Positions 33,909 to 43,241 of a stretch of DNA of 64,000 nucleotides are shown here, piece after piece. Location: contig MQUF01000006.1 of assembly GCA_001914235.1 (NCBI GenBank), positions 62,001 through 126,000 of the forward strand, in the 5' to 3' direction. Under the pieces are notes generated by a model. It ran no database searches and was not told the origin of the DNA. It saw nothing but the letters and a program-made list of their open reading frames with translations. Origin of the DNA: Desulfobulbaceae bacterium DB1 (lineage in GTDB: Bacteria > Desulfobacterota > Desulfobulbia > Desulfobulbales > SURF-16). Both the position numbers and the translations under genes were made by a program. The stretch's first letter is position 1; each line of letters opens with the position of its first letter.

Positions 33909-33923
33909 ATTCTGAAATAGGAA
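33909..33923 (+). promoter_or_regulatory. Second copy of the perR-promoter motif
   Basis: ATTCTGAAATAGGAA differs from the motif at 33366-33380 in two of 15 positions. It now lies immediately left of the IS200 element, about 800 bp before katA. Confidence 0.45.
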
Positions 33924-33940
33924 ATTTAATTTCCTTTAGG

Positions 33941-34585
33941 TAAACCCCCGGCTTTGCCGGGGGACAACAAAAGTTTGACAGTTCCGGAATAATATCGAAG
34001 CCTCCAAACTCGTGGACCGCTCAAAGTCACGAGAATGGAGGTTTCGATGAACGACATACAATCTTTAAGTCACACGAGGTGGGATTGCAAGTACCATGTG
34101 GTATGGATACCGAAATGCCGGCGGAAAGTACTTTATGGGCAACTACGGAAGAATCTGGGGGAGGTTTTTCATGAACTTGCTCGTCAGAAGGAGAGCAAGG
34201 TGGTGGAAGGGCATTTGCTCCCAGATCATGTCCACATGCTGATATCGATACCACCGAAATATTCGGTAGCACAAGTAGTTGGATACATAAAGGGGAAAAG
34301 TGCAATTCACATCGCTCGGATTTACCTTGGACAGCGGAAGAATTTCAACGGAATGCATTTCTGGGCACGAGGATATTTTGTGTCAACAGTAGGCGCCGAT
34401 GAAGAGGTCGTCCGGAACTATATCAAAAAGCAAGAAAAGGAAGACCAGCGTATCGAGCAATTATCGTTATTTAAGCAAGGTTGACGCTGGTTATGACCAC
34501 CGAATGGTGGTCAGATAATCTTTTAAACATACCGCTTTGAGCGGTCCACGGTGTTTAAAGCCACCGGCTTTGCCGGTGGTTACTT
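33941..34585 (+). mobile_element. IS200/IS605-family element (tnpA only)
   Basis: The left end has hairpin CCCCCGGC-TTT-GCCGGGGG (33945-33963). The right end has CCACCGGC-TTT-GCCGGTGG (34561-34579), preceded by a smaller hairpin ACCGCTTTGAGCGGT (34531-34545). These subterminal hairpins flank a complete tnpA, as in IS200 elements, which have no terminal inverted repeats. Ends are approximate. It separates katA from the perR region. Confidence 0.8.
34047..34484 (+). CDS. tnpA: IS200/IS605 transposase TnpA
   Basis: A 145-residue Y1/HUH transposase. The opening HTRWDCKYHVVWIPKCRRK is diagnostic, the HUH motif is LPDHVHMLISIPP, and the catalytic Tyr is in NYIKKQ. The ATG at 34047 follows GGAGG; an ATG at 34035 is in frame. 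It looks complete and probably active. Confidence 0.95.
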   Translation: MNDIQSLSHTRWDCKYHVVWIPKCRRKVLYGQLRKNLGEVFHELARQKESKVVEGHLLPDHVHMLISIPPKYSVAQVVGYIKGKSAIHIARIYLGQRKNFNGMHFWARGYFVSTVGADEEVVRNYIKKQEKEDQRIEQLSLFKQG

Positions 34586-34607
34586 ACTAAATTAAGCAGG
34601 GGCGCAT

Positions 34608-34635
34608 GATTTGCCGGTCAGTCGACCGGCAAATC
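34608..34635. repeat. Perfect hairpin in the katA leader
   Basis: GATTTGCCGGTC and its complement GACCGGCAAATC (12-base arms) enclose AGTC. There is no T-run, so it is more likely a 5' mRNA structure or a protein-binding palindrome than a terminator. Confidence 0.5.
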
Positions 34636-34717
34636 CGTTCCGGAGAGAAGATTCTCGAACTGTTTCACGTCAGACGATGAAACAAATGACAACAACCGAA
34701 TTACAAGGAGAGGAATC

Positions 34718-36172
34718 ATGGCAAAAAAAGCTAAACAAATGACGACAACCGGCGGAAATCCGATCGCGGACAACCAGAACTCCCTTTCAGCCGGATCCCG
34801 TGGGCCGCTGTTGATGCAGGATTATCAGCTGATTGAAAAACTCGCCCATCAGAACCGGGAGCGTATTCCGGAACGGGTGGTTCACGCCAAGGGGTCGGGC
34901 GCCCATGGCACATTCCGTGTCACCCACGACATCAGCAAGTATACCAAGGCGAAACTTTTTTCAAAGGTCGGCAAGAAGACCCCGGTTTTTCTCCGGTTTT
35001 CCACGGTTGCCGGGGAGCGCGGAGCTGCCGACGCGGAGCGGGATGTCCGCGGGTTTGCCATGAAGTTTTATACCGAAGACGGCAATTGGGATCTGGTCGG
35101 CAATAACACGCCGGTCTTTTTTGTCCGTGACCCGCTCAAATTCCCTGATTTCATCCACACCCAGAAACGGCATCCGAAATCAAATCTGCGCAGTGCCACC
35201 GCCATGTGGGATTTCTGGTCGCTTTCTCCGGAAAGCCTCCATCAGGTGACGATTCTTTTTTCCGATCGCGGCCTGCCGAAAAGCTATCGCCACATCAACG
35301 GCTACGGTTCCCATACCTATAGCTTGATCAATGCCGCGAACGAGCGCTTCTGGGTCAAGTTTCATTTCAAGACCCAGCAGGGCATTCAGTGTCTGGCCAA
35401 CAAGGAAGCGGAGGCAATCGTCGGCAAGTGCCGCGAAAGCCATCAGCGCGATCTCTTTGAATCCATTGAAAAAGGGGATTTTCCCAAATGGAATGTTCAG
35501 GTGCAGATCATGCCGGAAAAAGAGGCGGAGACGTACCACTTGAACCCCTTTGACGTCACCAAGGTCTGGCCGCACAAGGATTACCCCGTTATGGACGTGG
35601 GCGTGCTTGAACTCAACCGAAATCCGGAAAATTATTTTGCCGAGGTGGAGCAGGCATCTTTCAGCCCCTCCAACATCGTGCCCGGCATCAGCTGGTCACC
35701 GGACAAGATGCTGCAGGGCCGGATTTTTTCCTATGCCGATGCCCATCGTTACCGGGTCGGCACCCATTATGAGATGCTGCCGATCAATAAGCCGCTCTGC
35801 GCGGTCAATACCTATCACATGGACGGTTCCATGCGTTTTGATGCACCGGCTGCAACAGATGCCTTTTACGAGCCGAACAGCTTCGGCGGACCTGCTCAGG
35901 ATACGGCATTCGCCGAGCCGCCCTTGCTGATTTCAGGAGATGCCGACCGCTATGATCACCGGGTGGGCAACGATGATTACAGCCAGCCGGGGGATCTCTT
36001 CCGCCTGATGAGCGATGACCAGAAAAATCAGCTTTTCAATAATCTTGCCGAAGCGATGGATGGCGTGCCGGCCGAGATTGTCAAACGTCAATTGAATCAC
36101 TTTCATCAGGCTGATCCCGCCTATGCGGCAGGGGTGGCCAAGGCGCTCGGCCTGAAGTGGAAGGCAAAGTAA
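34718..36172 (+). CDS. katA: Heme catalase (monofunctional, small subunit)
   Basis: A 484-residue catalase that turns H2O2 into water and O2. [14 protein letters not shown] carries the catalytic His, [21 protein letters not shown] the catalytic Asn, and [14 protein letters not shown] the heme-ligand Tyr. AAGGAGAGG is a strong ribosome binding site. The IS200 insertion has put 0.8 kb between it and its probable regulator gene. An ankyrin-repeat gene follows. Confidence 0.96.
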   Translation: MAKKAKQMTTTGGNPIADNQNSLSAGSRGPLLMQDYQLIEKLAHQNRERIPERVVHAKGSGAHGTFRVTHDISKYTKAKLFSKVGKKTPVFLRFSTVAGERGAADAERDVRGFAMKFYTEDGNWDLVGNNTPVFFVRDPLKFPDFIHTQKRHPKSNLRSATAMWDFWSLSPESLHQVTILFSDRGLPKSYRHINGYGSHTYSLINAANERFWVKFHFKTQQGIQCLANKEAEAIVGKCRESHQRDLFESIEKGDFPKWNVQVQIMPEKEAETYHLNPFDVTKVWPHKDYPVMDVGVLELNRNPENYFAEVEQASFSPSNIVPGISWSPDKMLQGRIFSYADAHRYRVGTHYEMLPINKPLCAVNTYHMDGSMRFDAPAATDAFYEPNSFGGPAQDTAFAEPPLLISGDADRYDHRVGNDDYSQPGDLFRLMSDDQKNQLFNNLAEAMDGVPAEIVKRQLNHFHQADPAYAAGVAKALGLKWKAK

Positions 36173-36250
36173 GGGTAAAACCATCGGCCGGGGATGCGGG
36201 CATCGCGTCCCCGGCCGGCGATTGATTTTTGGGTGAGGCTTTCAGCTGTT

Positions 36251-36763
36251 ATGGAATCGATTTATCTGTCCAGAGAAGAAGAGGAGCGGTATGCCGAGTT
36301 GCAATTCATGGCACTTGACTGTGCCCGCAACGGCGAAACCCCGCAGCTTGAAGACATGGTGCGGGCAGGCATGCCGGTCAATCTCAGCGACAACAAGGGG
36401 AATTCCCTGCTCATGCTTGCCGCTTACAACGGTCAGGAAGAAACAGTGCGTATGCTTCTTCGGCAGGGGGCTGATATCGACCGGCGCAACGATCACGGCC
36501 AGACACCTTTGGGTGGTGTTGCCTTCAAGGGGTATCTGAACATCGTCCGGTTGCTGGTTGAGGCGGGGGCCGGGGTTGACGCTGACAACGGCAGCGGCAA
36601 GACGCCGCTTATGTTTGCCGCCATGTTCGGTCACAGGGACATTGTCGAATATCTGCTGAGCCGGGGAGCCGATCCGACATCGCAGACCCTGTTCGGCATA
36701 TCCGCCCGGCATCTGGCAAAATTCACCGGCACGCTGCGTTCTCTGGCCACGTTCTGGGCGTGA
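36251..36763 (+). CDS. Ankyrin-repeat protein (AnkB-like catalase partner)
   Basis: A 170-residue cytoplasmic protein starting MESIYLSREEEERYAELQF. It has about four ankyrin repeats, including GNSLLMLAAYNGQEETVRML, GQTPLGGVAFKGYLNIVRLL and GKTPLMFAAMFGHRDIVEYL. Pseudomonas ankB lies next to a catalase and is needed for its full activity; the same position here suggests the same role. The ATG at 36251 is preferred over 36194, which would fuse an untypical Pro-Arg N-terminus. Confidence 0.85.
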   Translation: MESIYLSREEEERYAELQFMALDCARNGETPQLEDMVRAGMPVNLSDNKGNSLLMLAAYNGQEETVRMLLRQGADIDRRNDHGQTPLGGVAFKGYLNIVRLLVEAGAGVDADNGSGKTPLMFAAMFGHRDIVEYLLSRGADPTSQTLFGISARHLAKFTGTLRSLATFWA

Positions 36764-36960
36764 CCCCCGGCAGGAGAAACAGTCGACGTGCCTGTTTCTC
36801 GCGTTGCTTCGGCAGGGAACAATCATTTATACTGAGCAAACACGGAAGAAACCGGACTCGTCGGAAAGCCTTCAATGTCGCAACGAGGGCCGCGAGTTAC
36901 GAAACATAAACCGGCTTTGAGCACTATGCGCCAAGCCGATAAAGGAGGAGTTTTTACGAA

Positions 36961-37536
36961 ATGAAATCATTGAAAGGAACACAGACCGAAAAAAACATTC
37001 TCACCGCCTTTTGCGGGGAATCCCAGGCCCGGAACCGCTATACCTATTTTGCCGCCAAGGCGAAAAAAGAGGGATACGTGCAGATATCGGCCATTTTCGA
37101 GGAAACGGCCGACCAGGAAAAAGAGCACGCCAAACGGCTTTTCAAGCTGCTGGAGGGCGGCGAGGTGCAGATGAGCGCATCATTTCCCGCGGGCGTCATC
37201 GGCACCACCCTGGAGAATCTGGAAGAGGCGGCGGGTGGGGAAAATTATGAACACACCCAGATGTATCCCGGTTTTGCCAAGGTGGCTCGTGAGGAAGGTT
37301 TCAATGATATCGCCGATATCTTCAAGGCCATTGCCGTGGCGGAAAAACAGCATGAAAAGAGATATCGGGCATTGGCGGCAAATATCCAGAACGACCGCGT
37401 CTTCAAGCGGGAAGAAGCGACCACATGGCGCTGCAGGAACTGCGGCTATCTCCATCAGGGAAAACAATCGCCGGAAGAGTGCCCGGCCTGCGCCCACAAG
37501 CAGGCTCATTTTGAGTTGCTGGGTGAAAACTGGTAA
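36961..37536 (+). CDS. rbr: Rubrerythrin
   Basis: A 191-residue peroxide reductase of anaerobes. Residues 1-140 form a di-iron four-helix domain ([60 protein letters not shown]). The tail is a rubredoxin-like Fe(Cys)4 site, CRNCGYLHQ and CPAC. AAAGGAGGAG is the ribosome binding site. Electron donor is normally NADH-linked rubredoxin reductase. It closes the peroxide-defence island. Confidence 0.95.
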   Translation: MKSLKGTQTEKNILTAFCGESQARNRYTYFAAKAKKEGYVQISAIFEETADQEKEHAKRLFKLLEGGEVQMSASFPAGVIGTTLENLEEAAGGENYEHTQMYPGFAKVAREEGFNDIADIFKAIAVAEKQHEKRYRALAANIQNDRVFKREEATTWRCRNCGYLHQGKQSPEECPACAHKQAHFELLGENW

Positions 37537-37566
37537 CAAAGTGAAAATCAACGGATGATTTTTTCA

Positions 37567-37599
37567 AAGTCCCTGGCCGGTTCCGCCAGGGACTTTTTT
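37567..37599 (+). terminator. Intrinsic terminator of rbr
   Basis: AAGTCCCTGGC (37567-37577) pairs with GCCAGGGACTT (37585-37595) followed by T residues. Confidence 0.9.
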
Positions 37600-37614
37600 G
37601 TTTGCCCGGCCATT

Positions 37615-38907
37615 TTAGAAAAAACGGGCAACAGACGCGACGACCATGTTTCTGGTGTAGTCGTAGTAATCATCATTTGATTGATTGTCGGTATATTGAT
37701 AGCGGCAGGACAATTCCCAGCCGTCGACCAGGAAGTAAAGGAGCTCGACGGATGAGTTGAACTGATCTTCATCACGATCTTGAAGCGCTGTCAGATCAAA
37801 ATCACTGTCACGGTAGGAGATGTTGAAATTGACGTCGAGTTTTTCCAGCGGTTTCAGATTGATCCCTGCCGCCGCGGTGTGACGGGTCGGAGAATAGTCT
37901 TTATCGTCACGATCATTGAGTTCGACCGTATAGGACAGTGATGTGCCGACTTTTCCCCACCGGCGGGAAAGTTCCGCCTGCATGCGATGGCGCCAGCCGG
38001 TCAGATACTCGTAATCCTCCTCCAGTACATCATGATAATCGGCCCGGTAACGAAGCCGCAACCATGTTTCAGGATTCAAGAAATACTTTGCCTGGATGCT
38101 GAGCAGCGGACTTTGTTCATAACTGCTGCCGTCAAGCAGGGTGAATTGATAACCGCCGCCCCCCTCAATCAGCAGGGAAGATATTTTTTTCCAGTAATAA
38201 TATTCGATGTTGGCGGATCCGGTGTCATATTCAGTCAGGTCGGCATATTTCAGGAAGGAAAAAGAGGACAGCAGATATGAGCCCGTGTCGGCGGCGGGGT
38301 GCAAAAAAGGCCGCCTGAGATAAACAAAAAGATCGAGAAATTCATCATCCTGATTGCTCGCCTGCAGAAGATCGGTTGCGATCAGTTCAACATTGTCGTC
38401 ATAACCAAGGCCAAGCGACACGTATTTGCTCCATACGGCAACAGGTTCTTTTCCTTTGATCCGCCCGAGCGCATATTCAGCCAGCAGACGGGTTTTTTCA
38501 TCACCCTGTGCCGCGCCGGCGGAGGATTTCCTCAGCCAGTAAATTGCTTTTTCATGATCGGCTTGTTTTTCGGCGATAATCCCGAGGTTGTAGTAGGCCA
38601 ACGAAGCCATGCGGGGAAAAGCGGCGGTCTGCAGAAAGGCTTTTTCGGCCTCGGAATAGCGTCCGAGTTTGTATGCCGAGACACCGATATTGTAATAAAG
38701 TGATGGTTTATCCAGTCCCGCGGACTCAGCCTGTCGAAATAAGGCCAGGGCCTGTTCATGATTCCCTTGTTTGGCGGCGTCGGCGCCTTGGCTGAAAAGA
38801 TCGGAGCTGCCGACAGGCTGGGCTGAAAGCACATGGGTGCTTCCCAAATGGAAACCTATGAAGAGGGAAACAAAAAAAGCAAATCGTGAAACTTTGAAAA
38901 GCACCAT
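37615..38907 (-). CDS. TPR-domain outer-membrane beta-barrel protein
   Basis: A 430-residue exported protein: signal peptide MVLFKVSRFAFFVSLFIGF...LSA, three TPR units (about 35-145; PSLYYNIGVSAYKLGRYSEAE, SLAYYNLGIIAEKQADHEKA), then a ~280-residue region of alternating polar/aromatic strands ending VASVARFF, as outer-membrane barrels do with a terminal Phe. The TPR-plus-barrel layout resembles Slam/DUF560 translocons. I cannot say what it moves. It is convergent with rbr. Confidence 0.75.
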   Translation of the reverse strand: MVLFKVSRFAFFVSLFIGFHLGSTHVLSAQPVGSSDLFSQGADAAKQGNHEQALALFRQAESAGLDKPSLYYNIGVSAYKLGRYSEAEKAFLQTAAFPRMASLAYYNLGIIAEKQADHEKAIYWLRKSSAGAAQGDEKTRLLAEYALGRIKGKEPVAVWSKYVSLGLGYDDNVELIATDLLQASNQDDEFLDLFVYLRRPFLHPAADTGSYLLSSFSFLKYADLTEYDTGSANIEYYYWKKISSLLIEGGGGYQFTLLDGSSYEQSPLLSIQAKYFLNPETWLRLRYRADYHDVLEEDYEYLTGWRHRMQAELSRRWGKVGTSLSYTVELNDRDDKDYSPTRHTAAAGINLKPLEKLDVNFNISYRDSDFDLTALQDRDEDQFNSSVELLYFLVDGWELSCRYQYTDNQSNDDYYDYTRNMVVASVARFF

Positions 38908-39228
38908 GACATATCCTTTGGCAATTCGATGACCGGTAAAATATCACGGCTGCGAACAACGCACGCCACAAGAAGAAAGGCGCCCCTGGGGGCATTCGTC
39001 GACTTGCCGGTAAGGAAGCGAAAAAAAATAATGGATTCATGAAAAGTCGCAAAAATAAAAGAGCGTGCCGGCAGCCAAATCAAGCAGTGACCTGAAGTGA
39101 ACGGGCCGGGCGACTTTTGTGAAACCGTCAATATGTTATTTGTATTGAGATTGTGCCAATTTCGACCGCGCTTTGCAATTGGAAAAATAAGGAACAGGGC
39201 AATTGGTCGTGGGTAAGGGCGGAAATGC
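38908..39228. other. Non-coding gap
   Basis: No gene seen. It must contain the promoter of the outer-membrane protein gene on the minus strand. The terminator at 39229 marks its right side. Confidence 0.4.
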
Positions 39229-39257
39229 AAAAAAAAAGCCCCGTCAAGAAACGGGGC
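39229..39257 (-). terminator. Intrinsic terminator of the proline-rich protein gene
   Basis: On the minus strand GCCCCGT-TTCTTG-ACGGGGC is followed by a run of T. Confidence 0.85.
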
Positions 39258-39294
39258 AAATACTTCGAAGAAGGGCCGGAGAAAGAATCTGTTG

Positions 39295-39942
39295 TTACTT
39301 GCCTTTTTGGGTGGGCGAACTGTTTTTCGTTTCCCTGGCACTTTCTTTAACATCCTTTTGCCTGTCAACGATTTCGGATGATGGGGAAATAGTGTCGGGA
39401 CGTTCGACGACCGGTTGCGGCGCAGGCCTTTCCCTTATGGGTTCCGGTGAGGGGGCGACGGTTTCAGGACGATCCATCGCGGGTTCCGGTGAAGGTGTGC
39501 CGGTTTCAGGTCGTTCCATCATGGTTTCAGATGACGGTGCGGTCGTGGCAGGCCGCTCGATTTCCGGTGCGGGTTGATTGCGCTCCACTGCCGGGGCCGG
39601 GGATGTTCCCTGATGCTGGTCAGTTCCGCCGCTTCCCGTTTGCTCGCCGATTCTGTTTTGCGCCGGCATTTCCCCAGTCGGTTGCCTGGTTTGTTCCCTG
39701 CGCATTTCCGCAACAGGCAGTTCTATGACATGCATGACCTCTTCAGATGATGTGACATCCTCTTCTATCACCTCCATGGTGACGTCAAGCTCAAGGTCGG
39801 CGGCCGCCGCCATCAGCAAAGGTGGGGGCGCCGCCGCCGCCGAATTGTCCGGGGATACAATGGCTGATTCAGCGGCAAAAACAGCGGTGCTGTTCAGAGC
39901 CAGGCCGGTCAGGAAAATCAAGGTCAGTTGTGTCAGTTTCAT
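39295..39942 (-). CDS. Exported proline-rich repeat protein
   Basis: A 215-residue precursor with signal peptide (MKLTQLTLIFLTGLALNSTA...). From about residue 120 it has five imperfect ~14-residue repeats of the form ERPxTxxPSxE, rich in Pro, Glu, Ser and Thr, ending in a basic tail. It should be an extended, disordered periplasmic or surface protein, possibly a cell-wall spacer. It follows the anti-sigma gene by 154 bp on the same strand and may belong to its regulon. Confidence 0.7.
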   Translation of the reverse strand: MKLTQLTLIFLTGLALNSTAVFAAESAIVSPDNSAAAAPPPLLMAAAADLELDVTMEVIEEDVTSSEEVMHVIELPVAEMRREQTRQPTGEMPAQNRIGEQTGSGGTDQHQGTSPAPAVERNQPAPEIERPATTAPSSETMMERPETGTPSPEPAMDRPETVAPSPEPIRERPAPQPVVERPDTISPSSEIVDRQKDVKESARETKNSSPTQKGK

Positions 39943-40096
39943 TTTTCAACCTCATCAAGCCCCTGCGGAAGATGGTTCGAGCCGTTTGCAGGTATGTAAA
40001 TAATAGTGATGACGTTACAAAAGGGCAATATTTTCATTTTTCATCGCGACGGTTGTCGATGCGTGCGGCGGCCATGTCATTTTATCCTGTCGATTT

Positions 40097-40771
40097 TCAC
40101 GCAAGAAAGCGAAAAACATCCGTGCCGCCGGCGGCGTTATTGTCATCTATCAGCATTTCCACTTTCAGGATTTTACTTTTGTTCTGATGATTGATGCGGG
40201 TCACCAGTTCCACATTGCCGGAACCTTTCGCCATAATCGGGAGGCTGAGGAGATTTCTTCCCTTGCGCAGGTTGGTTGTCCATTTTATTTCGCTTTTCTC
40301 CGGAAAGCCCACCATGACAAGTTGCCGGGGCAGTTGGATGGTGACATCGGCATTCATCAGATCCTGTGGGGCATTGACCACCAGATTGATGGTTTTTTGT
40401 TCATGAAGCTTTAAGGTGACGGAAAAGACAGGTGCCGACGGCGTCTGCAAAACCATCTTGTCGGGCTGAGCAACCATGATCCACGCGGCAAGACAGGCGG
40501 CAAGAGCCGTACCCCAGTAAACGGAGAGCCTTTTCGTTTGACGTTTTTGATGCGTTGTTCGGGCTGCGTTGAAAGCACGTGCCGCAAAATCAGGATGAGG
40601 AGAAGAAGCGGGGATGTCCCGTAAAGCCCGCAGGATTTCAGCATCGTTGTCGAGTGCGTGACGGCACTGGAGACAGTGGCCGATATGTTCCCTGATTGCC
40701 ATGGCTTCTTTTTCGGAGAGATATCCGTCAAGATAGTCGTCCCGGAGCGCCATTATTTTTTTGCAGTCCAT
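40097..40771 (-). CDS. Transmembrane anti-sigma factor (zf-HC2 type)
   Basis: A 224-residue protein. MDCKKIMALRDDYLDGYLS and HIGHCLQC form the ZAS domain (H-x3-C-x2-C). LSVYWGTALAACLAAWIMVAQ is a single transmembrane helix near residue 90. The periplasmic C-terminal domain may sense envelope signals. AGAGGTGAT precedes the ATG at 40771; an upstream ATG (40795) adds 8 residues. It begins 36 bases after the ECF sigma gene. Confidence 0.85.
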   Translation of the reverse strand: MDCKKIMALRDDYLDGYLSEKEAMAIREHIGHCLQCRHALDNDAEILRALRDIPASSPHPDFAARAFNAARTTHQKRQTKRLSVYWGTALAACLAAWIMVAQPDKMVLQTPSAPVFSVTLKLHEQKTINLVVNAPQDLMNADVTIQLPRQLVMVGFPEKSEIKWTTNLRKGRNLLSLPIMAKGSGNVELVTRINHQNKSKILKVEMLIDDNNAAGGTDVFRFLA

Positions 40772-40807
40772 ATCATCACCTCTACTCTTTAACAACGTAT
40801 ATCTCCA

Positions 40808-41371
40808 CTAAAAGGTTTCCTGCTGCAAAAAAATTCTTAAATTTGCCCGCGCTCGATGAAGACGGGATTTGAGGGTGCCGATCGGTGTTTCAAGAATTTC
40901 TTCCAGTTCATTCAGGGTATAGCCTTCCATGTCATGCAGGATACAGAGGTGTTGCTGATCCTGGTTCAGCGATTGGATGGCCTGTAACAATTTATCACGT
41001 ATCTGGCTGTTTTCCGATAATTTTTCCGGATTGTTTTCATCGGTGACAATTGATTCCAGTACGGACGGGCTTTCATCGTTGCTTTCCATCCGGACCAGAA
41101 AAAGGGGCGAACGGGCTTCGCGGCGCCGCTGGTCGATAAAGGTGCGGTATAACACCTTGACGAGCCAGGGACCGGGCTTTTCCAAATCCCGCAAGATATC
41201 TTTCTTGGGATAGAGCTTGACCAGCACGTCCTGGACAAGGTCTTCCGCATCCTCTGTTGTCCTGGTCAGGCGAAAGGCAACGCGATAGAGTTTCGAGAGA
41301 TGCGGGTTGAGGATCGTTTCGAAATCATCGGGTTTAAAAAATCGTGAGAGGATGTTTATTACGTTTCCCAT
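40808..41371 (-). CDS. ECF sigma factor
   Basis: A 187-residue ECF sigma-70 factor. Region 2 is LYRVAFRLTRTTEDAEDLVQDV and PWLVKVLYRTFIDQRRRE; region 4 is LNELEEILETPIGTLKSRLHRAR. It lies directly before its anti-sigma gene. The -10 of its predicted promoter is 15 bases before the ATG, so the transcript has almost no leader and no ribosome binding site is visible. Confidence 0.93.
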   Translation of the reverse strand: MGNVINILSRFFKPDDFETILNPHLSKLYRVAFRLTRTTEDAEDLVQDVLVKLYPKKDILRDLEKPGPWLVKVLYRTFIDQRRREARSPLFLVRMESNDESPSVLESIVTDENNPEKLSENSQIRDKLLQAIQSLNQDQQHLCILHDMEGYTLNELEEILETPIGTLKSRLHRARANLRIFLQQETF

Positions 41372-41386
41372 AAATTCATCATAGTA

Positions 41387-41414
41387 TGAACGCGCCGGGC
41401 GACAAAAAGGTTCC
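41387..41414 (-). promoter_or_regulatory. ECF promoter of the sigma/anti-sigma operon
   Basis: On the minus strand GGAACC (41409-41414), 16-base spacer, CGTTCA (41387-41392). Nearly identical to the divergent promoter at 41473-41500, indicating autoregulation. Confidence 0.65.
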
Positions 41415-41472
41415 CTGTTTTGTTTGTGATGCGGACCGTTTTTTATGTCCGGCCGGAAAAAAAAATCAAGAG

Positions 41473-41500
41473 GGAACCATCTCGTTTTTTTTTGCGTTTA
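41473..41500 (+). promoter_or_regulatory. ECF promoter of the small exported proteins
   Basis: GGAACC (41473-41478), 16-base spacer, CGTTTA (41495-41500), same -35 and spacer as the divergent promoter. It is 54 bases before the first ATG. Confidence 0.65.
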
Positions 41501-41553
41501 GACATACATGATCACCGTGAAATAATCATTTAAAAAAATAAAGGAGAATACGC

Positions 41554-41844
41554 ATGAAAAGCAAAATAGTTGCCGTTGCCGTCGTTGCCTGCTGTCTGAG
41601 CCTGTTTTCGGTTGATTCATTTGCCAAGGGAGGCGGCGGTGGAGGCGGGTCAATGGGTGGAAGTGGTGGAAGTCAGATGGGTGGAGGTGTTTCCAGTCGG
41701 ACTCAGGAAAAGGTCATGACCCAAAGCGGCGACCGTGACATGGATCAGGAGCGCTACAAGAATGCGGATGATGCGGATAAGGATACGGCAAAGGCCAAGG
41801 CAAAAAAGAAGGGGGAGACAACCCCTGACTCGGTACAGGAATAA
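41554..41844 (+). CDS. Small exported glycine-rich protein
   Basis: A 96-residue precursor. A signal peptide (MKSKIVAVAVVACCLSLFSVDSFA) is followed by a Gly/Ser stretch and then a charged Lys/Asp/Ala-rich tail ending DSVQE. No family recognised. AAAGGAG gives a good ribosome binding site. It sits behind an ECF promoter that mirrors that of the sigma gene, so it is a likely target. Confidence 0.65.
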   Translation: MKSKIVAVAVVACCLSLFSVDSFAKGGGGGGGSMGGSGGSQMGGGVSSRTQEKVMTQSGDRDMDQERYKNADDADKDTAKAKAKKKGETTPDSVQE

Positions 41845-41894
41845 CCTGAAAATTTAACTCATTATTTATTATCAACAACTTTGGAGGAAAAACT

Positions 41895-42116
41895 ATGAAG
41901 GCAATGAAAAAGATGGTCGCAATACTGTGTGTTGTCGGGATGAGCATGATAGGGGCACAGGCCCTTGCCGCCGATGGAACGCAGGCCAAAAAACAGTTGA
42001 AGACTCAGACGGCGACCAAGACCATGGTAAAGGCCAAGAAACGCACGCAGACCGTCGTCCGGCCTGAAACCCCGACAGGGACGGCAAGCCGCAAGCAGAC
42101 CAGGGTTTCTTTTTAA
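41895..42116 (+). CDS. Small exported basic peptide
   Basis: A 73-residue precursor with signal peptide (MKAMKKMVAILCVVGMSMIGAQALA). The ~48-residue mature peptide is Lys/Arg/Thr-rich (KKQLKTQTATKTMVKAKK, TASRKQTRVSF). GGAGG precedes the ATG. It follows the Gly-rich protein by 50 bp in the same transcript. Function unknown. Confidence 0.6.
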   Translation: MKAMKKMVAILCVVGMSMIGAQALAADGTQAKKQLKTQTATKTMVKAKKRTQTVVRPETPTGTASRKQTRVSF

Positions 42117-42141
42117 TTTGATTGTAAAAAAACCACGGAAC

Positions 42142-42177
42142 AAAAAAGCCGGACATTGAAAAATGTCCGGCTTTTTT
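42142..42177. terminator. Bidirectional terminator
   Basis: Perfect 16-base arms, AAAAAAGCCGGACATT with AATGTCCGGCTTTTTT, loop GAAA. Serves the small exported genes and the convergent dnaJ-like gene. Confidence 0.92.
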
Positions 42178-42242
42178 GTTGCAGCGAGTCACGGGCGGAG
42201 CTTTTGGCGTTTGCCGCAAGAAAGATCCTTTGGTCAAAAGGA

Positions 42243-43193
42243 TTACAGACCTGTTTCCGCCAGTTCGTTCAGCAGTTTTGTTTGTTCTTTGCTGACGTGT
42301 TTCGGGATCTCAACGCCGATTTTTACGAAAATATCACCGTTCGGGCCGTGCGGACCCGCGGGCAAGCCGTGGCCTTTCAGTCGCAGCTTGGCCTGGGGTT
42401 GAATGCCGGCCGGGACCTTTACCTTGAACTGCTTGCCGTTCAAGGTGGGAACGTCGATTTCCGTTCCCAGTACCGCGGCGGTGAAGGGGATCTGTTTTTC
42501 AAAAACAAGGTTGCAACCCTCGCGGCTGAAAATTTCATGGGGCATAACCTTGATGTGCAGATAAAGGTCACCGGGCTGCCCGCCCATGGGCGAAGAAGAG
42601 CCTTTGCCGGCAATGCGAAGTTTTTTGCCGTCTTCTATGCCGGCCGGAATCTTCACGGATACCCTTTCTCCGCCTCGTCCCAATGCAATGGTCTTGTCCG
42701 CGCCGGTCAACACCTCATGAAGGGATATGGCCATTTCCAGGGTGATGTCCTGGCCCTTGACTGCCTGTTGACTCCGGCATCCCTGGGATTGGCATCCCCC
42801 TCCCTGCGAAAAGAAATCATTCAAGGGGCTTTTGCCGCCGCCGGCGGAAAATGTGCGGAAGCCGCCGCTGGAAAAACCACCGCCCATGCCGCCCAGATTG
42901 ATGCCGAATTCCCGGAGAATCGAGCCGATATCGGAATTGCGGAAAATGTCTTCCTGGGAATAGCGCTGATGAAAACCGGTGGAGCCGAAGGTGTCATACT
43001 GTTTCCGCTTTTCCGGGTCCGAAAGGACGGCATAGGCTTCATTCGCTTCCTTGAATTTGTCCTCGGCCTTTTTATCGCCCTGATTTTTGTCAGGGTGATA
43101 TTTCATGGCCAGTTTTCGATAAGCCTTCTTGATTTCATCCGGGGTGGCTGTTTTTGCAACCCCGAGTATCCTGTAATAGTCGTTGGATGCCAT
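42243..43193 (-). CDS. DnaJ-type co-chaperone without zinc finger (CbpA-like)
   Basis: A 316-residue type-II J-protein that stimulates DnaK. The J-domain is at 1-70 ([26 protein letters not shown]). A Gly/Phe-rich linker follows with [12 protein letters not shown], then two C-terminal substrate-binding domains ([40 protein letters not shown]). The CxxCxGxG zinc domain of true DnaJ is absent. Confidence 0.92.
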   Translation of the reverse strand: MASNDYYRILGVAKTATPDEIKKAYRKLAMKYHPDKNQGDKKAEDKFKEANEAYAVLSDPEKRKQYDTFGSTGFHQRYSQEDIFRNSDIGSILREFGINLGGMGGGFSSGGFRTFSAGGGKSPLNDFFSQGGGCQSQGCRSQQAVKGQDITLEMAISLHEVLTGADKTIALGRGGERVSVKIPAGIEDGKKLRIAGKGSSSPMGGQPGDLYLHIKVMPHEIFSREGCNLVFEKQIPFTAAVLGTEIDVPTLNGKQFKVKVPAGIQPQAKLRLKGHGLPAGPHGPNGDIFVKIGVEIPKHVSKEQTKLLNELAETGL

Positions 43194-43241
43194 AGGTGGT
43201 CGTTGTCTGCGCTCTCTTGCTCTTGTTAGGCTGCTCTTTTG

